Below are positions 31,670-38,624 of a DNA stretch of 64,000 bases, one piece after another. This stretch comes from Superficieibacter electus (GTDB taxonomy: Bacteria > Pseudomonadota > Gammaproteobacteria > Enterobacterales > Enterobacteriaceae), in NCBI RefSeq assembly GCF_002915575.1, contig NZ_PQGD01000002.1, forward strand, positions 287,169 to 351,168, read 5' to 3'. The notes under the pieces are model-generated. The model was not told the DNA's origin. It worked only from the letters and a program-made list of their open reading frames with translations, and did not search any database. Both the position numbers and the translations under genes were made by a program. How positions within the stretch are numbered: the first letter of the stretch is position 1; every line of letters starts with the position of its first letter.

Positions 31670-32332
31670 TTACTTAGCTTTTTTTAATGCTTTTTTTTCA
31701 TCAGCCAAAGCGGTGATTGCTTTTACCCTCTCTTCTCTATCATGCCGTTCGACATACCATTCCTGAATAAGTAACTCTAACAATCCAATGAGCAACTCAG
31801 CTTCATCAGGATCTACATCCACAATGACGTTGATATCGTTTTCCATGTGAGCACCAATGTTGCCAATACTCCTGACAGCATCAATTGCTTTCCACATACC
31901 TGTTTCGATTTTATCTTCAATAGACTTGATTTCATCGACTAACCTTGCAGGCTTAACGCCCCATACGTCACGAATCATCCCTTGCAGGCACCGCCTTGCA
32001 AGTGTTGCTGAGGCTTTTGGAGAGAGGTCTTTGATCAGAACAGCTTCTTTGTAATCACCAAGAATTGGAGCAGGAACATAACTCGGAAAAGGCCTTACAC
32101 TTCCCTCTGGTAGTAATTTCCAGTGGTTCAGCAGCTTAGATTCTCCATCAGCCTTTCGTAAAAAAACCTCTAGGGTTAATTGCTTACATGACTCATTTAA
32201 ACATGTTATAGACCGCCAAATCAAATTGAGCGGGCCGTTAACATTATCGTCATCAAGGTGACCTCTGTTAGTTGTCCGATTCCTTTCAGTTACTACATTT
32301 TTATGGTTACAGTATGGGCAGGTCCAAGACAT
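31670..32332 (-). CDS. DUF4145-like protein with N-terminal zinc ribbon (moron)
   Basis: A 220-residue protein. WTCPYCNHKN near the start and a later C-x4-C form a likely zinc ribbon. The C-terminal half (KASATLARRCLQGMIRDVWG; IGNIGAHMENDI) is the DUF4145 pattern found in many defence- and restriction-associated proteins. It has its own promoter with a perfect TATAAT, a GGAGGAAA site, and its own terminator, inside an operon of packaging genes. That is the structure of a moron. It could serve in superinfection exclusion or anti-phage defence; this is inference. Confidence 0.75.
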   Translation of the reverse strand: MSWTCPYCNHKNVVTERNRTTNRGHLDDDNVNGPLNLIWRSITCLNESCKQLTLEVFLRKADGESKLLNHWKLLPEGSVRPFPSYVPAPILGDYKEAVLIKDLSPKASATLARRCLQGMIRDVWGVKPARLVDEIKSIEDKIETGMWKAIDAVRSIGNIGAHMENDINVIVDVDPDEAELLIGLLELLIQEWYVERHDREERVKAITALADEKKALKKAK

Positions 32333-32358
32333 ATTTTCCTCCGAGCGAATTTATTACC

Positions 32359-32364
32359 ATTATA
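32359..32364 (-). promoter_or_regulatory. -10 element of the DUF4145 gene
   Basis: A perfect TATAAT on the minus strand, 27 bp upstream of the ATG in an A/T-rich stretch. No good -35 hexamer is visible at 17 bp, so the promoter may depend on the A/T-rich upstream sequence. Confidence 0.5.
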
Positions 32365-32398
32365 ACCATATTTTTATTTTTGGAATGGCCCATACGTT

Positions 32399-32638
32399 TC
32401 ATTTGCTCATTAACTCAAAATAGGCAGAGCGATCCCCACCTTTTGCAAGTTTATACAGTGCGCCACGTAGCTCGGCCTCACCTTTTGCTCTCCCCTTGCG
32501 TATTGCCTCACGATATTCAGCCAAGCGCTCAGGGGTCGCTCTCAACACATTGAGATCGATATCGAGCACATCGGCAATCTGTTGTTCGTTCAGGCGGCGT
32601 GCTGCGTATGCCTGGATTTTATCAATCGGGAGGATCAT
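32399..32638 (-). CDS. small phage protein with helix-turn-helix-like motif
   Basis: A 79-residue protein (MILPIDKIQAYAARRLNEQQIADVL), where RRLNEQQIADVLDIDLNVLRA looks like a DNA-binding helix-turn-helix. Its ATG overlaps the stop of the glycosyltransferase-like gene, so it belongs to that operon rather than to the DUF4145 unit. It may be a second terminase-type or regulatory DNA-binding protein. Confidence 0.55.
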   Translation of the reverse strand: MILPIDKIQAYAARRLNEQQIADVLDIDLNVLRATPERLAEYREAIRKGRAKGEAELRGALYKLAKGGDRSAYFELMSK

Positions 32639-33504
32639 CTTTTTCCACTCTCGGTCAGTGGTGATTTTTTGTGATGCTCTCTGACAATTTTAACAGCAGC
32701 ATTATTCCAAGTGACCTGATGATGCAGTCGCTTATGACTGGCGCCCATTAAGCCGATTTTTACGCATGATGGCGCGTACATCACCGAATAAAAACTTTTA
32801 ACGTAAGTGCCGGAGTCAAGGTAAAGCTCCGTCATACCACCAGCATTCTTTTGTGTTTGCTTTTGTCCAAGCTGTACTGCACCAATGGTCAGGAATAATT
32901 CACCGCGCCGCCCGAGGCTTGTATACGTATTCACATCCTCATTGATGCGGCCGACAAATTGAAACGGGCGGTCGGTAGAGCAGATAAAACTGTTCATAGC
33001 CTTACGCTTTAACCACGCAGCATTCCCGTCGCCGCCGCTACCCAGGAAGTCGCCACCCTGTGCCATCGCAATGGATACCGCAGGTATAGAGCGGTAATAC
33101 GTCAGCATTTCATCAAGGACCAGATCGAGAGCGCGTATCGGTGAATAACTCGCGTCAAGGTCTGGCCCTACTCGAAACTGAAATTCGTGGTAGTCGTCGT
33201 CAAGCTGAATGAAGTGCTGACACCCGACCCGTTCAGCCAGTTCGAAACATGCATTGCGTGCGTAGAAAATTGAACGCCGATCCCCAAAATTATCAGCTTC
33301 GTCGAATCGGCTTGCGATATCGGATTTCGAGAAAACCAGCACCTGATCGCCGAACTGCTCAAAGTAACGCTGACGGGTCGTATCCTCGTCATCAATGATA
33401 AGGAATATTTTCCCGGTATAGCCTGCTCGTCGTAGCGTGCGGTAGGTCAGCACATTATCCGGACGGCCATGCGTCAGAATAAAGGCGCAGAAATCATCGC
33501 GCAT
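32635..33504 (-). CDS. predicted GT-A glycosyltransferase-like phage protein (TAGT/GREB1-like)
   Basis: A 289-residue protein with features of a GT-A nucleotide-sugar transferase: an N-terminal Rossmann-like strand (FCAFILTHGRPDNVLTYRTL), a D-x-D-type motif in FIQLDDDYHEF near residue 102, and GRINEDVNTYTSLGRRGELF later. It resembles the phage glycosyltransferases associated with TET/JBP base modification and their GREB1 relatives, as I remember them. It overlaps the ParB-N gene. A role in glycosylating modified DNA bases is possible, but no TET-like oxygenase is present here. Confidence 0.5.
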   Translation of the reverse strand: MRDDFCAFILTHGRPDNVLTYRTLRRAGYTGKIFLIIDDEDTTRQRYFEQFGDQVLVFSKSDIASRFDEADNFGDRRSIFYARNACFELAERVGCQHFIQLDDDYHEFQFRVGPDLDASYSPIRALDLVLDEMLTYYRSIPAVSIAMAQGGDFLGSGGDGNAAWLKRKAMNSFICSTDRPFQFVGRINEDVNTYTSLGRRGELFLTIGAVQLGQKQTQKNAGGMTELYLDSGTYVKSFYSVMYAPSCVKIGLMGASHKRLHHQVTWNNAAVKIVREHHKKSPLTESGKR

Positions 33505-34288
33505 CGCTCTCTACCTCCCCGCCGTGGACTATCTCAAGCATTCGCTGTGTCATTTTCACGAAACCGTGTTCGATGGCCTGCTGATAATCAATAATCACCA
33601 GTGCCGACGCCTCAAATAGCGCCTGCACGTTTTCAGGGGCATGAGAGTAGTAATCAGCTATTTTGTTGAAATTGAAAACGGTGTGACGTTCCGCAGCAGC
33701 GAGCAGGAATTTTTCTACGTCTGCCGGCAGTGCAGCCAAACGAATGCTTTCCACCAGTTGCATCGTCTTTTCATCGTCGTAAAGAGCGGATACCTCCGGC
33801 ACAGCTTCCGACGGCTCATATACGGGGGAGTCGATTTTCGACGTATATCGTTCGTCCCCCTCTTCGGATTCCGAACCAACCTCGACCAGGAGATCGTCAA
33901 TTTCCACCTGGCTGAAACCTGTGAGACAAATGTCAAAATCGGCATCAATCAACTCTGATAATTCCTGACTGAGCAGTTCGTCATCCCAACCAGCATTCAG
34001 GGGGATTTTGTTGTCAGCCAGCCGATACGCTTTCTTTTGCTCACTGTTTAGGCCAGTCAGGACGATCACCGGCACTTCATTCATTCCCAACGATTCGGCC
34101 GCTGCTATGCGCCCGTGCCCTGCGATGATCTCTCCGCACTCATCTACCAGGATCGGATTTGTCCAGCCGAACTCCTGAATACTGGCTGCAATCTCAGCGA
34201 CCTGGCTCTTTGAGTGAGTTCTCGCGTTTTTTTCATAGCCAAAAATTTCATTAACGCATTTAAAAATGATCTGAGTCGGTGTAGCCAT
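33494..34288 (-). CDS. ParB N-terminal (ParB/Srx fold) domain protein
   Basis: A 264-residue protein. Residues 10-90 form the ParB/sulfiredoxin-like domain (YEKNARTHSKSQVAEIAASIQEFG; ECGEIIAGHGRIAAAESLG) with the G-H-G-R nucleotide/DNA-binding motif. The rest has no recognised domain. In phages such proteins lie beside terminases and modification enzymes and act as CTP- or DNA-binding factors or nucleases. The start at 34288 is preferred; the longer frame to 34393 runs into a palindromic non-coding region. Confidence 0.75.
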   Translation of the reverse strand: MATPTQIIFKCVNEIFGYEKNARTHSKSQVAEIAASIQEFGWTNPILVDECGEIIAGHGRIAAAESLGMNEVPVIVLTGLNSEQKKAYRLADNKIPLNAGWDDELLSQELSELIDADFDICLTGFSQVEIDDLLVEVGSESEEGDERYTSKIDSPVYEPSEAVPEVSALYDDEKTMQLVESIRLAALPADVEKFLLAAAERHTVFNFNKIADYYSHAPENVQALFEASALVIIDYQQAIEHGFVKMTQRMLEIVHGGEVESDAR

Positions 34289-34368
34289 GTTTACCCAAGC
34301 TATAATTGCCCGGCTTGCGCGAGCAAGTGGGCCTCGGTTTATATCCACGGCACTCTGTGGGTATGAAT

Positions 34369-34398
34369 GACTGTTGCCAGTTCCCGCTGGCAACAGTC
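34369..34398. repeat. perfect 12-bp hairpin
   Basis: GACTGTTGCCAG and CTGGCAACAGTC flank a 6-nt loop. No T-run follows on either strand, so it is not a standard terminator. It lies between the divergent ParB-N gene and the rightward gene at 34481. Confidence 0.7.
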
Positions 34399-34412
34399 GC
34401 CCACCTTCCTAA

Positions 34413-34448
34413 TAATCACTACTGAGCGTTTGCGCTAGGTAGTGATTA
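34413..34448. repeat. 36-bp interrupted palindrome
   Basis: TAATCACTAC (34413-34422) and GTAGTGATTA (34439-34448) form 10-bp arms with an inner AGCG/CGCT pair. A second palindrome, TGATTAC-TAT-GTAATCA (34443-34459), overlaps it. They precede the rightward gene at 34481 and are likely operator sequences. Confidence 0.6.
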
Positions 34449-34480
34449 CTATGTAATCATTTGTAAGGTAGAGGTGTTGC

Positions 34481-34816
34481 ATGTCAAACGAGTCTTTGCT
34501 TCAAACTTTGCTTGACCATGATGTTTTTGCAGAAGAAGAGCAAATGGTTTCAGGTATTGCCCGTAATGCTATTGATAACGGATACAACTCTTTATCAGGG
34601 CCTCAAAAGCGCGTATTAGAACCGTTTATGTCTCAGACATGTGATGGAGTTGAAGACCCTGGTGGTTATCATAATGATTGTCGGAGGGTTATGACTGACG
34701 ATGAACTTCAAACAGCATATGAGAACCAAGGTTATTACGATGCACTGCTTTGCTCAGATTGCATAAATGAATACGAAAGTTATGAGGCAGCACGGGGGCG
34801 TCTCGACGCTGAGTAA
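34481..34816 (+). CDS. hypothetical phage protein against the operon direction
   Basis: A 111-residue acidic protein (MSNESLLQTLLDHDVFAEEE) with a GTAGAGGTG ribosome-binding site. A C-x12-C-x24-C-x2-C spacing (QTCDG, NDCRR, LLCSDCINEYE) suggests a zinc-binding fold. It is transcribed opposite to the surrounding late genes and follows palindromic sequences, so it is probably an independently regulated moron. No family is recognised. Confidence 0.6.
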   Translation: MSNESLLQTLLDHDVFAEEEQMVSGIARNAIDNGYNSLSGPQKRVLEPFMSQTCDGVEDPGGYHNDCRRVMTDDELQTAYENQGYYDALLCSDCINEYESYEAARGRLDAE

Positions 34817-34856
34817 GACTCAACTTTAAACGTGAGCACCATTGCGTTGCCGCTTA

Positions 34857-35048
34857 TCAATTAGTTGAACATGTCGTTTCTCGGCTGGTGGAATCAATAC
34901 ATCCACCAGCCGCCGTTGTAATTTTAGTACCTGGGGCGATCGCAATGTGTTTAACTGTCGAGCCATCAGCTCGCGTTGCTTCTGTATATGTTGTATGCGT
35001 GCAGCCGGATAGTGCTAGTAACAACGCTGTGACAGTAATTTTATTCAT
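34857..35048 (-). CDS. small phage lipoprotein
   Basis: A 63-residue protein with a signal sequence and lipobox (TALLLALSGCTH, cysteine near residue 16). A GGAGGGAGT site precedes ATG 35048. It follows the endolysin gene, where outer-membrane spanins are often encoded, but it lacks the proline-rich Rz1 character. A superinfection-exclusion or envelope role is equally possible. Confidence 0.65.
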   Translation of the reverse strand: MNKITVTALLLALSGCTHTTYTEATRADGSTVKHIAIAPGTKITTAAGGCIDSTSRETTCSTN

Positions 35049-35068
35049 ACTCCCTCCATTTAATTGAG

Positions 35069-35446
35069 TTAGTGTGCGTGTTGTAGCTGGAAGTGCGGTC
35101 CGTCTTTCAACGTTTGCCAGTCGCCACCCCACTCTACCGGGATTTGTAGCTCTGCTGCCGCCTGTTTAAACGCTGTCGATATTTGCTCATAGTATTTCCA
35201 CTCCCAGCTACCAGCGGATGTAGGGTACGCGAAAACATCAACCGCATGGCCGGTTAGATGGCGGCTGTTCATGGTCTGGCTTTTTCCGGCTGCGACCAAC
35301 TCCTGCTGGCGTTCCCACGTACGCAACCCTTCAGTAATACCAAAATCAATCGGCGAAAGCTCCAGCGCCCTGCGCACCACTTTTACCAGGTCGGGATTAA
35401 CGCCGTTTAGATGGCGCTCGCTGTGTGCTGAAAATTTAAACACCAT
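35069..35446 (-). CDS. M15-family peptidoglycan endopeptidase (endolysin)
   Basis: A 125-residue enzyme of the peptidase M15/L-Ala-D-Glu endopeptidase type. The zinc-ligand motifs SRHLTGHAVDV (residues about 63-73) and GPHFQLQ (near the C-terminus) with GGDW are complete. It cleaves peptide stems of the cell wall at lysis. ATG 35446 follows an AGGAGAAG site and overlaps the holin gene. There is no signal peptide, so release depends on the holin. Confidence 0.9.
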   Translation of the reverse strand: MVFKFSAHSERHLNGVNPDLVKVVRRALELSPIDFGITEGLRTWERQQELVAAGKSQTMNSRHLTGHAVDVFAYPTSAGSWEWKYYEQISTAFKQAAAELQIPVEWGGDWQTLKDGPHFQLQHAH

Positions 35447-35813
35447 GCTTCTCCTGCTGCTTATCAAACCTCCGGGCACGGACGTCAATACCGAATCGGG
35501 TCTTGAGTATGTAGAACGCCGCTTCTTTAACGCCGTGTACGCCAACAATGCCGACGATAAACGCCAGCTCATAGTGGCTGACTGAGACATCCAGTCCCAG
35601 CGCAGCCAGCGATATACTTGGCATCCGCTCGGCCAGCAGAGCAACCAGCAACGGCCCGATAATCACGTCGCCAACAATTTCGCGCAGCTTGCCGCCGCAG
35701 TAAAAAACGCGCCCAACAACGGCAATTAACACGATGAAAAAGATGTCGATCCGTAGCTTGTGGCACTGGTAAAACTCGACAAGCATTGTCCAGGTTGGTG
35801 GGGTATGTGGCAT
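35436..35813 (-). CDS. phage holin
   Basis: A 125-residue membrane protein with about three hydrophobic segments (IDIFFIVLIAVVGRVFYCGG, IIGPLLVALLAERM, ELAFIVGIVGVHG) and a charged C-terminal tail, directly upstream of the endolysin and overlapping it. The character fits lambda- or LydA-type holins, which permeabilise the inner membrane at lysis time. Confidence 0.75.
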   Translation of the reverse strand: MPHTPPTWTMLVEFYQCHKLRIDIFFIVLIAVVGRVFYCGGKLREIVGDVIIGPLLVALLAERMPSISLAALGLDVSVSHYELAFIVGIVGVHGVKEAAFYILKTRFGIDVRARRFDKQQEKHGV

Positions 35814-36052
35814 CTTTTGACCTGTAAAGGCGCGCCACGCTCACATGTCAGGGTATACGATGAGTGCGTGAGTGTATGAGCGGGCGCATATTCGAATGAG
35901 AAACTAAAGGCTTATGAAAAGGAGCGCATCGCTGGTTTTCATAAGATCATATGTTGTGCTATGAGGCAACAACCTCATGCTCTATCATGCATAAAGATTT
36001 TTCGCTTTTAATATCAATACAATGAATGAAAAAAGCATTCACTGGAGGCGGT

Positions 36053-36463
36053 ATGAATGTTATGAAAAAAAAGGACTTTAATAGTTTGCCTGAAGAGGAA
36101 AAACAAGCGTTCTTAAAAGGTGGCGGCAAAGTAAAAGATCCCATAATGGGAAAAATATTTTGTTTTGTCGCCTTTCTGACCATATTTGGTGGCATAGCCC
36201 GGTGCAGTACAGAAGAATCCAAGAAGGAGGAACCAAGGCCGTGGGATGCTGCGGAATCTGCCTGCCTGAGTATTGCAAGGCAGAAAGATACATCCCTCCT
36301 CGATTTATCAGTTGCATCCAGTAAATCCTTAAAAAAAGGGGGGTATAAAATCACCGTCCGCGTAGAGCAAGAGAAGTCATCAGCTGATCTGGGTGTTATT
36401 TGTTATACGAAAGAGGACGGCACTATCACGAAATCAGAAGTGGTACTATTAAAGAAAAAGTGA
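36053..36463 (+). CDS. hypothetical membrane-anchored phage protein
   Basis: A 136-residue protein with a charged N-terminus, one hydrophobic segment near residues 36-51 (GKIFCFVAFLTIFGGIA) and a soluble C-terminal domain. The GGAGG site before ATG 36053 decides the start over the in-frame ATG at 36026. It is transcribed against the late operon, suggesting a moron, possibly acting in the envelope. No family is recognised. Confidence 0.6.
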   Translation: MNVMKKKDFNSLPEEEKQAFLKGGGKVKDPIMGKIFCFVAFLTIFGGIARCSTEESKKEEPRPWDAAESACLSIARQKDTSLLDLSVASSKSLKKGGYKITVRVEQEKSSADLGVICYTKEDGTITKSEVVLLKKK

Positions 36464-36482
36464 TGGCTTACTGATTGGCTTC

Positions 36483-36546
36483 TGCAAATCCCACCTGGAG
36501 GATTTAACAACAATGCACTGAATTGAAGTTACGGATGGGATTTGCA
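36483..36546. repeat. 11-bp inverted repeat around a 42-bp spacer
   Basis: TGCAAATCCCA (36483-36493) and TGGGATTTGCA (36536-36546) flank non-coding sequence between the membrane-protein gene and the hicB terminator. Purpose unknown. Confidence 0.5.
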
Positions 36547-36570
36547 AAAAACCCCGGCGGTTGCCGGGGC
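36546..36570 (-). terminator. terminator of hicAB
   Basis: GCCCCGGC pairs with GCCGGGG, and on the minus strand the hairpin is followed by six T. It lies 15 bp after the hicB stop codon. Confidence 0.75.
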
Positions 36571-36584
36571 TTCGTTATGGGTTG

Positions 36585-37001
36585 CTACATGATATTGAGC
36601 GTCAACTCTCTACCAAGAGCCTGAGCTGCCGACTGAACGGCGTCGATTTTTGTCGCGTGTTTCAGATCAAACAGTCGCGTAATTTCCTGTTTTGGCTTGC
36701 CGATGCGCCTTGCCAGCTCAAGCTGGGTGAGCCTTGACTCAATGAAAGCGTTAAGCAATAACACTTTTGAGGCGACACTCAGAGGCACTTCAACAAAATC
36801 ATCACCATCAGAAACCGCCGACGGCAGCGGGATCTGCTCGTTATCTTCGAAGTAAAACTCAAACGCTGTAACCAGCGCGCCAAGCGCAGCAGTGAGCGCC
36901 TCTTCCCGTGTATCCCCCTGCGTTAAGGCTTCGGGTATATCAGGGAATGACACCATATAACCGCCCTCGGGGGCGGGTGCTAAATTTAATGGATATCTCA
37001 T
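36585..37001 (-). CDS. hicB: HicB antitoxin with C-terminal DNA-binding domain
   Basis: A 138-residue protein with the HicB fold at residues 1-60 (APAPEGGYMVSFPDIPEALTQG; TREEALTAALGALVTAFEFY) and a C-terminal helix-turn-helix (LTQLELARRIGKPKQEITRLF). It neutralises the HicA ribonuclease and represses the operon. It matches E. coli HicB in length. A hairpin with T-run lies in the 47-bp gap after hicA and may adjust the HicA:HicB ratio. Confidence 0.92.
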   Translation of the reverse strand: MRYPLNLAPAPEGGYMVSFPDIPEALTQGDTREEALTAALGALVTAFEFYFEDNEQIPLPSAVSDGDDFVEVPLSVASKVLLLNAFIESRLTQLELARRIGKPKQEITRLFDLKHATKIDAVQSAAQALGRELTLNIM

Positions 37002-37024
37002 AATAATCAGCGCGACTTGCGAGT

Positions 37025-37050
37025 AACCAGCCCCGGAGGGCTGGTTTTTT
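37025..37050 (+). terminator. hairpin between hicA and hicB
   Basis: A 9-bp stem (AACCAGCCC/GGGCTGGTT) followed by T residues on the plus strand. On the hicAB strand it would be an intercistronic hairpin. Confidence 0.5.
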
Positions 37051-37225
37051 AATTTAGGCCTAACTGTTTAAGTATGGCCTTTCGCAGTGGTTCTTTTATC
37101 TCATCCCCGGGATGCCTTGGCATTACGCTTCGCTTCCCTTTGTACCTCAGTTTCAGATGGTTAGTACCGTTTGAAACCTGGACTCCCTGAGATTCAAGCC
37201 ACCGCCTGAACTCGCTTTGCCTCAC
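37049..37225 (-). CDS. hicA: HicA mRNA interferase toxin
   Basis: A 58-residue toxin, the same length as E. coli HicA. It has QSEFRRWLESQGV at the start, the catalytic-histidine region GTNHLKLRYKG, and the C-terminal EIKEPLRKAILKQLGL. The start is GTG 37225 two bases after an AAGGAGGAGG sequence; the upstream ATG at 37249 has no such site. HicA cleaves mRNA without needing the ribosome until bound by HicB. Confidence 0.92.
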   Translation of the reverse strand: MRQSEFRRWLESQGVQVSNGTNHLKLRYKGKRSVMPRHPGDEIKEPLRKAILKQLGLN

Positions 37226-37255
37226 TGCCTCCTCCTTGCTGTTCAACATGGAACT

Positions 37256-37284
37256 ATAGTAATCATTTTTGATTACTTTGTCAA
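37256..37284 (-). promoter_or_regulatory. hicA promoter with overlapping palindromic operator
   Basis: TTGACA (37284-37279) and TACTAT (37261-37256) are spaced by exactly 17 bp. A perfect palindrome AGTAATCA-4-TGATTACT (37258-37277) covers the spacer and -10, ideally placed for repression by HicB. Confidence 0.8.
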
Positions 37285-37321
37285 CATTTTTGCTTACTTT
37301 TTTTAGAGCAGAGGAGATCGG

Positions 37322-37376
37322 CGATCTGACAGGGGGACTGTGCCGTAGCACGTTCGCGAATCCCCCTGTCGGATCG
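37322..37376. repeat. large 16-bp-arm inverted repeat
   Basis: CGATCTGACAGGGGGA (37322-37337) and TCCCCCTGTCGGATCG (37361-37376) pair at 15 of 16 positions; the 23-nt loop contains its own GTGC/GCAC stem. It lies between the candidate late terminator and the hicA promoter. It may be a structured RNA or a second terminator. Confidence 0.6.
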
Positions 37377-37385
37377 TCGGAAAGC

Positions 37386-37411
37386 AAAAACCCCGCAACA
37401 GCGGGGTTTTT
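37386..37411. terminator. bidirectional terminator after the Q-type gene
   Basis: AAAAACCCCGC/GCGGGGTTTTT around AACA gives an 11-bp symmetric stem with T-runs on both strands. Its position downstream of a promoter that follows the DUF1133 gene resembles the lambda tR' terminator. Confidence 0.8.
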
Positions 37412-37475
37412 GTTATATTCAAGTTGTTCGCTTAACATCACGTCATCATGGCGCAGCCCTGCCAAGCATAAAAGA

Positions 37476-37503
37476 ATTATCCGTTTTCTTGGCCTGTTTT
37501 CAA
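37476..37503 (-). promoter_or_regulatory. candidate late (pR'-like) promoter
   Basis: TTGAAA (37503-37498) and GATAAT (37481-37476) spaced by 16 bp on the minus strand, about 35 bp after the Q-type gene ends. A transcript from here would be stopped about 80 nt later at 37411-37386 unless antiterminated. Confidence 0.55.
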
Positions 37504-37537
37504 CGCTTATTGTTGTGATTAGCACTAATAGCTAATC

Positions 37538-38140
37538 TCACTCCTCTTCCATGCTCTTATAGACAGTTAAATATACTTTGGCTCTGAATATTTCCACACA
37601 CCAGCGCACGCGCCTTCTCGCCTCGTCCGGCGTCAGCCACGGGGCAATATGCTGAATATCCCGCGTCAAATCTGAGATTTTTTTTCGGGTCGTATAATAG
37701 CTTACACCGATAACGTATACCGGATCGTTACTGTCAAAGGTCGCCAGCACACACTGCTCAATAAATTCAGCGTCGTCATCAGCGATCGCCTCGTCAATTA
37801 AATTTCGTGCAGGTGCGGGCCAAAGAATAGCGTGGGCGCGTTTCAGCGCCTGCTGGCCGTGAAACCCCTCCCTGCGTGCCTGGTCCAGAGCTGCCGTTAA
37901 TTTCTCAAGCGCCGTGTTGGACCAGCGCATACACCGGTTCGCGTGCCAGCAGGTGTGAGTTCTGGTTTTTTTTGGTGCTGTATCGTCACGGACACACTCA
38001 CCCCACACAGTTAACAGCGATTTGATCCAGGCCGACTGAACACCGGTCAGGAGAACTGCTTTACCGAGCCAGCGTTTAGTAGGTGCAGCGGCCGCTTGTT
38101 CCAGGGCGGCTCTACGCGTCCGTTTTTTTTGAGGTGTCAT
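37538..38140 (-). CDS. DUF1133-like, candidate Q-type late antiterminator
   Basis: A 200-residue basic protein (MTPQKKRTRRAALEQ; GVSYYTTRKKISDLTRDIQ; DEARRRVRWCVEIF) resembling DUF1133 phage proteins found in the position of lambda Q. It is the last gene of the leftward early/middle operon, before the lysis and head genes. A promoter-terminator pair directly downstream fits an antiterminated late operon. The assignment rests on context as much as on sequence. Confidence 0.55.
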   Translation of the reverse strand: MTPQKKRTRRAALEQAAAAPTKRWLGKAVLLTGVQSAWIKSLLTVWGECVRDDTAPKKTRTHTCWHANRCMRWSNTALEKLTAALDQARREGFHGQQALKRAHAILWPAPARNLIDEAIADDDAEFIEQCVLATFDSNDPVYVIGVSYYTTRKKISDLTRDIQHIAPWLTPDEARRRVRWCVEIFRAKVYLTVYKSMEEE

Positions 38141-38421
38141 TTCGGTGCCACCAACCCAAGACGGGCGATTTTGATGACGGTTAAAACGATGGCGCGATTC
38201 ATCAGCTCCCGGCGCTCGTCACGCGTCAGATTTTTACCGTTGTCGATTTCGTGGTGGCAGTCAACACACAGGGCCGCTGTGGCGCAGTCGTCGGCTTTAA
38301 TACCGGTCCCCTTCCCTTCGTTTCTGTGAGCGACCTGCGTACCCCAGCGACCGCATAAAACACACTGATCAATTTGCCCCACGGCGGCCAGCCATTTTTT
38401 ATTCCGATAAATTCCGCGCAT
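38137..38421 (-). CDS. HNH-type/DUF1364-like nuclease-associated protein
   Basis: A 94-residue protein with CVLCGRWG, an AHRNEGKGTGIKADD histidine motif and CVDCHHEIDNG, the zinc and metal-binding arrangement of small phage HNH-like proteins (DUF1364/Nin region). Start 38421 has a GGGGG site; a GTG four codons upstream is less likely. It may act in recombination or packaging. It overlaps the Q-type gene by four bases. Confidence 0.65.
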   Translation of the reverse strand: MRGIYRNKKWLAAVGQIDQCVLCGRWGTQVAHRNEGKGTGIKADDCATAALCVDCHHEIDNGKNLTRDERRELMNRAIVLTVIKIARLGLVAPK

Positions 38422-38423
38422 AT

Positions 38424-38624
38424 TTACCCCCACACCCTGCTTTGCCAGCGACGGTCTACCCGTGGGGGTTTGACGCTTTCCGGCAGGCGAACGCTAATCG
38501 TCCAGGTGATAAAATCGGGATTGAGACTACGCTCTACCGTTACGCCGCGTGCGCGATATTGCTGCTGGAGATCGTCGGCCTGCTCTGTCGTACACTCGGA
38601 GTGTTGAAACCATGTTTTTTTCAC
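38424..38624 (-). CDS. hypothetical 66-residue phage protein
   Basis: A small basic protein (MKKTWFQHSECTTEQADDLQ) whose ATG overlaps the stop of the DUF1367 gene. Similar short genes sit between DUF1367 and Nin-type genes in lambdoid phages. No function can be assigned. Confidence 0.6.
   Translation of the reverse strand: MKKTWFQHSECTTEQADDLQQQYRARGVTVERSLNPDFITWTISVRLPESVKPPRVDRRWQSRVWG

Noticed and set aside
34857-35048. Rz1-type spanin
   Set aside because: It is a lipoprotein after the endolysin, but it is not proline-rich and has no partner Rz gene around it.
37226-37525. Upstream extension of the HicA frame to 158 residues
   Set aside because: HicA is 58 residues in E. coli, and the GTG at 37225 has an ideal ribosome-binding site. 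The extension crosses the hicA promoter, a terminator and a palindrome.
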